Source of the DNA: Henckelia pumila
Lineage: Eukaryota > Streptophyta > Magnoliopsida > Lamiales > Gesneriaceae
Direction: 5' to 3'
DNA length: 64,000 nt
Assembly: GCF_033568475.1 (NCBI RefSeq)
Contig: NC_133123.1
Location: forward strand, 1,612,001-1,676,000
Shown: one piece after another, positions 59,563 through 64,000 of the stretch
Layout: each line of letters opens with the position of its first letter
Numbering within the stretch: position 1 is the stretch's first letter
The notes under the pieces: model-generated
Seen by the model: only the letters and a program-made list of their open reading frames with translations
What the model was told of the DNA's origin: nothing
Databases searched by the model: none
Program-made: the position numbers and the translations under genes

Positions 59563-62500
59563 ATGGAAGTTTCTCTGCCTTTGCAAAGGCCAATCAGTTG
59601 CAGAACATTTTTCGGCGGAGGAACTAAGCTGAAGATTTCCCCACTCATTGGGTTCTCGCCGAATGGAAACCCTAGTTTGTCCTCAATTGTAAATCTTCCC
59701 TGCTATGCCAATTTTTATCTGTGATTCCGCTTGTCATGTGTCATTGGGTGGTCTAAATTCTAATGATGAATGAGACTGTGTGTGGTCTACGCTTGATCCA
59801 TACTTATTGTCTGAATTCTCAATCTTATTTCCTCCCGTGATAAATTTAGTCCGTATGTTTATTGTGTTGGGTTGCCATTAATGCCGTGTGGCGCTTCGGC
59901 TCGAATCCGTGATGTTTTCTTTGTGTGAGTTGTTTGCCTTTTGAGTTAGTGCTATAGGGAGTGTGTTTCAACAGTAATAGCATGTACTCTGCAAATATGT
60001 ATGTCATTTCATTCGGTTTTCTTGACTGATGTTGGATGGTTTGCTAAAAATAGAATGGATTGAGGACTTTTTAAAGTATTTTAGAACGTTTACTATTGCA
60101 GTCCTATGGATGCCAAAGGGCTCACAAAGCAACCAGGATCATACATCCATTTACTGCTACTGCCGGTTGGTTATTTTGATTGATAGACATAAGTCTTTTT
60201 TGAATATCAGTTACTTTTTTTTTCTCATGCTTTTCATTTATCCATGTAATTCAGACTTTTCACGAAGAAAACAGAGAAAATCTTCCACTCCAAAGTCTAA
60301 AGATTCCACACCGAGGGGATTCATGCCAAGAACACAGCTACCTACAAGCACCCCGGGAAGGGACATGAAGCAAAATGAGGCAAAGGAAGGTCCTGGCACT
60401 TCACCGTCCAATGATCTCGAGGTTTCCGACACGAAAACAGTTGAAGTGGAAATCAGAACTGATGACAAATTGGTTGCCAACTTCGGTAAAGTATCAGAAG
60501 TTAAGGACGAAAGCAGAAACGAGAGCAACAGAATTGAAATTGAAGCAGCGTCAACCAATGGAGTATTGTCTGATCAAAAAATAAGTCATTACAATGCAAA
60601 AGGAACAATTCCGAAAGCGGTTGACAATGTTATGGAGCCAAAAACTGCAGAAAGATTTACCAAGAGTGAGGTCAGTATATATTCAGGTAGAGAATTATTA
60701 ATAAAATAAAAAATTATAGCCCCTGGACGCCTCAATTATTAGCATTCCAGAAGTCATAAAATATCGAGATATATGATTGCAGGAAAAGGAGGCATCAACT
60801 GAGGATAATGACGTTCCTGAATTTGCAAGAGTTGTTGGAGGAAGCCAGAGATATACTAAATATGATGAAGCTTTACAGCCCAAGAGTATCGAGAAGGACA
60901 CATCCACAGAAGCAAAATCAAGACATATGGCTGGAAAGAATGCGTCATATGAAACAGATCCAAGAATAAATGAGAACAAAACTATTTCAAATACTGTGCA
61001 GCAGGCTGAGAGTACGAAAATTATTGATGATACTACCATTAGTCAGTTTGTAAAGCCTGAGGCTGTTAAGGAAGTTGATGTTTCAATCGGTGATGATGGA
61101 AAGATAAGAGACCCTTTTCTAGCACTAAAGTTGGAGAGGGAAGAGAACTTACGTAAAGAGGAAATAAATAAGCTCGTCGAGAAAAATTTCAAGGAAGGAA
61201 ATAAAGTGTTTTGTTACCCTGAGGTTGCAAGACCTGATAAAGACATAGAAATTTTTTTTAACAGAAATCTCTCCACTTTGAAAAATGAACCTGCTGTTAT
61301 TATCATGGGAGCGTATAATGACTGGAAATGGAAGTCATTTAACATAAATTTGAGCAAGAGCCATCTCAATGGGGATTGGTGGTCTTGCCAAGTGCATGTT
61401 CCTGAAGAAGCATACAGGATTGATTTTGTGTTCCATAATGGAAATGATGCATATGACAACAATGATGAAGAAAATTTTCATATTACTGTTGATGGTGGGA
61501 TGGATATGTTTGATTTTGAAAATTTCTTGCTTGAAGAGAAACGCTTGGAGCAGGAGGAATTTGCAAGGCAGAAAGCTGAAAGGGAAAAAGAGGAAGAAGA
61601 AAAAAGGCGTAAAGAAGCAGATATAGCAGCGAAAGAAGCTGATAGAGCTCAGGCAAGAGAGGAAGTTGCAAAGAGTATGAGTGCGCTGAAAGAGTTTATG
61701 AAAAGAGCTGTTACATCTGTCAATAATGTCTGGTACATAGAGCCTAGCGAATTTAAAGGTGGAGATAAGGTCAGGCTTTACTATAACAAGAGCTCGGGCC
61801 CACTTTCTGAAGCTACTGAAATATGGATTCATGGAGGGCATAATGGTTGGAAGGATGGACTGTCCATTTTTTCAAAGCTCATCAAATCTAAGAACAAGGA
61901 TGGAGACTGGTGGTACACTGATGGTGAGTGCCAATGTGAAGTCTCTCTTACTTTCATCAAAATGAATCGTTGTTATTTGTTAGGATTGTGTATGGTGTAT
62001 GCTAATATGTAGATGCCTCATAGATTACTCGGTTTATTTAGAATGTTGCACACTTGCACCTTATTCATGGTTGGGCTTGATGTACTGTACAAATGATTTC
62101 TCTACTTGAAGCCTTTCATTGAATTTACTTTTCTCCAGTTGCTTGCTTATCGTCAGAATTGACTATTTCGAGTGTTGTGAGTTCAGAATTATTTAAAAAA
62201 CAAACAAGTCGTCACACATAATATCAAATGCCTATCACTTTATATTTGCGGTAACTGGCTGTTTTTTCCATTTCTGTATGGCATCAAGTTTTATGTCATT
62301 AGGCATGGCTTGATTCTCTTTTTTGTCTAATACTGGTTCCATTGATGATTGATGACACTTGAGTATGAGTACCTTTTTTTAACTGTTTCTTCTATGATAA
62401 TTCTATTGTTTGGAATATTTTGAGTGATCCTTGGGGGTGCCAGTCATTTTCTCCTCTATCTTCGTGGACATTTTATCTCATCAGCTACTAGCCTTTTCAT

Positions 62501-64000
62501 TAAATTGGGTCCACCTATGTATAAAGTGACCTTGAGTTAACTGTATCACTATTCACTAACGTTGTGGCCCTTTTACCTCGTGTACTCATATCATGTGAAT
62601 TTTCCATCCATTGGAATTTCTCTGAACTTTTGGTGATTTATGAGCATGTTCATACACAGAAATCGTAAAAAGTTATTGCTACGTATCGGTGCTGAAGTTC
62701 GAGTACGCATTTCAACGGTTGAACAATTCTTCTCACGCGCTAATGATTTTGAGTCTTGACACATCTCCTCCCTTAAAAATCTTCCTAAAGTATATATTTA
62801 GTGCTCTTCATTTATCTCACTCCCCTCTGTTGAAATTAACCTGCATTGTTCATCAAAGTAGTATTTGTTTTTTGCAGTTGTTTTACCTGACCGAGCCATA
62901 GTTTTGGACTGGGTTTTTGCTGATGGTTCACCTCAGAAAGCAATTGTTTTTGACAATAATCGTCGCCATGATTTTCATGCCATTGTCCCCAAAGCCAGTT
63001 TCGAGGAACTCACATTGTTTGAGGAAGAACGATTATATAATAAACTTCAGGCAGAAAGGCTGTTGAGAGAAGAAGCTATACAAGCTAAGGTCTGTTTTCT
63101 GGAATTTATATTTGAAGATGAAACTGTTTATGGTTTTGACAGATATTTGTTGCTCTCCAATTGTAAAGTATTGGTATTAGGAACAGATACTAAGTGCTTC
63201 TTATTGTTTTTACAAGTACATATTCGCTTTATTCTTTGTGCTTCCTTCAACAGGCAAAAAAAACCGCTCTTATGAAAGTGGAAACGAAGGCAAGAACTTT
63301 GAAAACATTTTTGTTGTCTCAGAAGCATATTGTCTATACTGATCCCCTTGATGTCCTAGCTGGAAGCACAATCACAGTATTTTATAATCCCACCAACACA
63401 GTACTCAATGGGAAATCAGAAATCTGGTTGCGATATTCATTCAACCGCTGGACGCATCGAATGGGTCCATTTGCACCGCAAATAATGTCTCCTGATGAAA
63501 ATGGTTCTCATCTCAAAGCAACTGGTGAGATCGAGTTGCATAAAAATATTAATATGCAATTCAGATGTTTATGCTCATATCTTTTCATCATAGTAACAAA
63601 TAACTCGAGCCTTTTCTTGGTAATTTGATTCCTTCTATGAAAAATCTTTGCTTATCTATTTTCCATAGAAAATCTTGATATTACGCCAGCTTCCTCGCCG
63701 TGCAATGACATTTACTTGAATGCATATGGTAATATTACAATTTCTGCATGTGTTATTCAATATGGACAGGACAACACAATGTGCTTGATATCTGTAGTTG
63801 TTTCTGTTGGCTGATGTGTCATGTGCCACTTCAATTTTTTAGAACGATTTGTACCTTTTGGTTTTTTGTGTCACATCGCTTTTCTAGTTTTTGATGTTCT
63901 TTTATCTTACAAAGTCTCCTCTTCTCTCCTCCACATCTTGCTTCACATTTTGCAGTCAAGGTTCCTTTGGATGCATACTTAATGGACTTTGTGTTCTCTG
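59563..64000 (+). CDS. SS3: Starch synthase III, 5' part (gene runs off the window)
   Basis: A plastid enzyme that elongates long amylopectin chains using ADP-glucose. Exons in the window: 59563-59688, 60102-60165, 60255-60670, 60783-61923, 62878-63089, 63254-63524 and 63956 onward. All join in phase (about 758 residues visible). The N-terminus MEVSLPLQRPISCRTF to about residue 63 is a Ser/Arg-rich transit peptide. Residues 64-320 or so are a variable charged linker (DFSRRKQRKSSTPKS...). Then come CBM53 starch-binding repeats: the first about 350-460 (MGAYNDWKWKSF, DWWSCQVHVPEEAYRIDFVF), a Lys/Glu-rich coiled-coil stretch, the second about 540-630 (IHGGHNGWKDGLS, DGDWWYTDVVLPDRA) and the third from about 690 (LRYSFNRWTHRMGP). 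The catalytic GT5 domain lies beyond the window. No defect seen. Confidence 0.95.

Noticed and set aside
1-64000. tRNA, rRNA, CRISPR, miRNA genes
   Set aside because: Scanning by eye for tRNA T-arm motifs, common plant miRNA sequences and spaced direct repeats gave nothing convincing; a covariance-model search would be decisive.

Overview
The window is nuclear DNA of a flowering plant, most likely a eudicot. It is AT-rich, its genes have many short introns with GT-AG borders, and its protein families are plant-specific: HD-ZIP IV, RLCK-VII, S40, TOM1 and starch synthase III. The spaces between genes hold LTR-element fossils, small terminal-inverted-repeat transposons and long (AT)n tracts. 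Lineage below 'eudicot' cannot be fixed from sequence alone. No operon-like or foreign gene cluster is visible; these are independent host genes in a transposon-littered interval.

Genes, left to right. (1) The 3' end of an unrecognised gene with a Lys/Ser-rich tail (to 1174, +). (2) A decayed COBRA-like pseudogene (about 1837-3110, +). (3) An HD-ZIP IV homeobox gene of the ATML1/PDF2 group, 10 coding exons, 725 aa (12972-16233, +). (4) A MAPDA/ADAL-type N6-methyl-AMP deaminase, 11 exons, 356 aa (18830-21077, +). (5) A PBL23-like receptor-like cytoplasmic kinase, 5 exons (21774 to about 23339, -), convergent with (4). (6) A TOM1/TOM3-like seven-span membrane protein, 11 exons, 289 aa (24276-27906, +). 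(7) A 127-aa basic protein of unknown role (30232-30615, +). (8) A DTX40-like MATE transporter, 7 exons, 508 aa (32706-35676, -). (9) A one-exon S40 senescence-regulator protein, 217 aa (46752-47405, -). (10) A 108-aa protein of unknown role (57066-57392, -). (11) The 5' part of starch synthase III, covering the transit peptide and CBM53 region (59563 to beyond 64000, +).

Mobile DNA. A broken Ty1/copia element (3630-9701) has two LTRs and a perfect ATAAT target duplication. A solo LTR (37458-40924, TTGAG duplication) contains a second solo LTR (38904-40326, ATACT duplication). A 1.68-kb foldback element (53045-54728) is flanked by a perfect 9-bp duplication, as Mutator-like elements are. Another foldback element lies at 36241-37219. 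Three PIF/Harbinger-type MITEs have 3-bp duplications (41664-42001, 54784-54899, 56363-56433). A perfect 30-bp inverted repeat with an 87-bp loop lies at 58141-58287, and there is a possible SINE remnant near 49250-49390.

The most unusual structures are the foldback element at 53045, which carries one module three times, the exact 30/30 hairpin at 58141, the nested solo LTRs with a 40-bp-period CpG-rich repeat inside, and the foldback terminus abutting the MATE TATA region. I found no CRISPR, phage or clearly new enzymatic system. Exon borders were read by eye from GT-AG signals, frame continuity and family knowledge; none has transcript support here.
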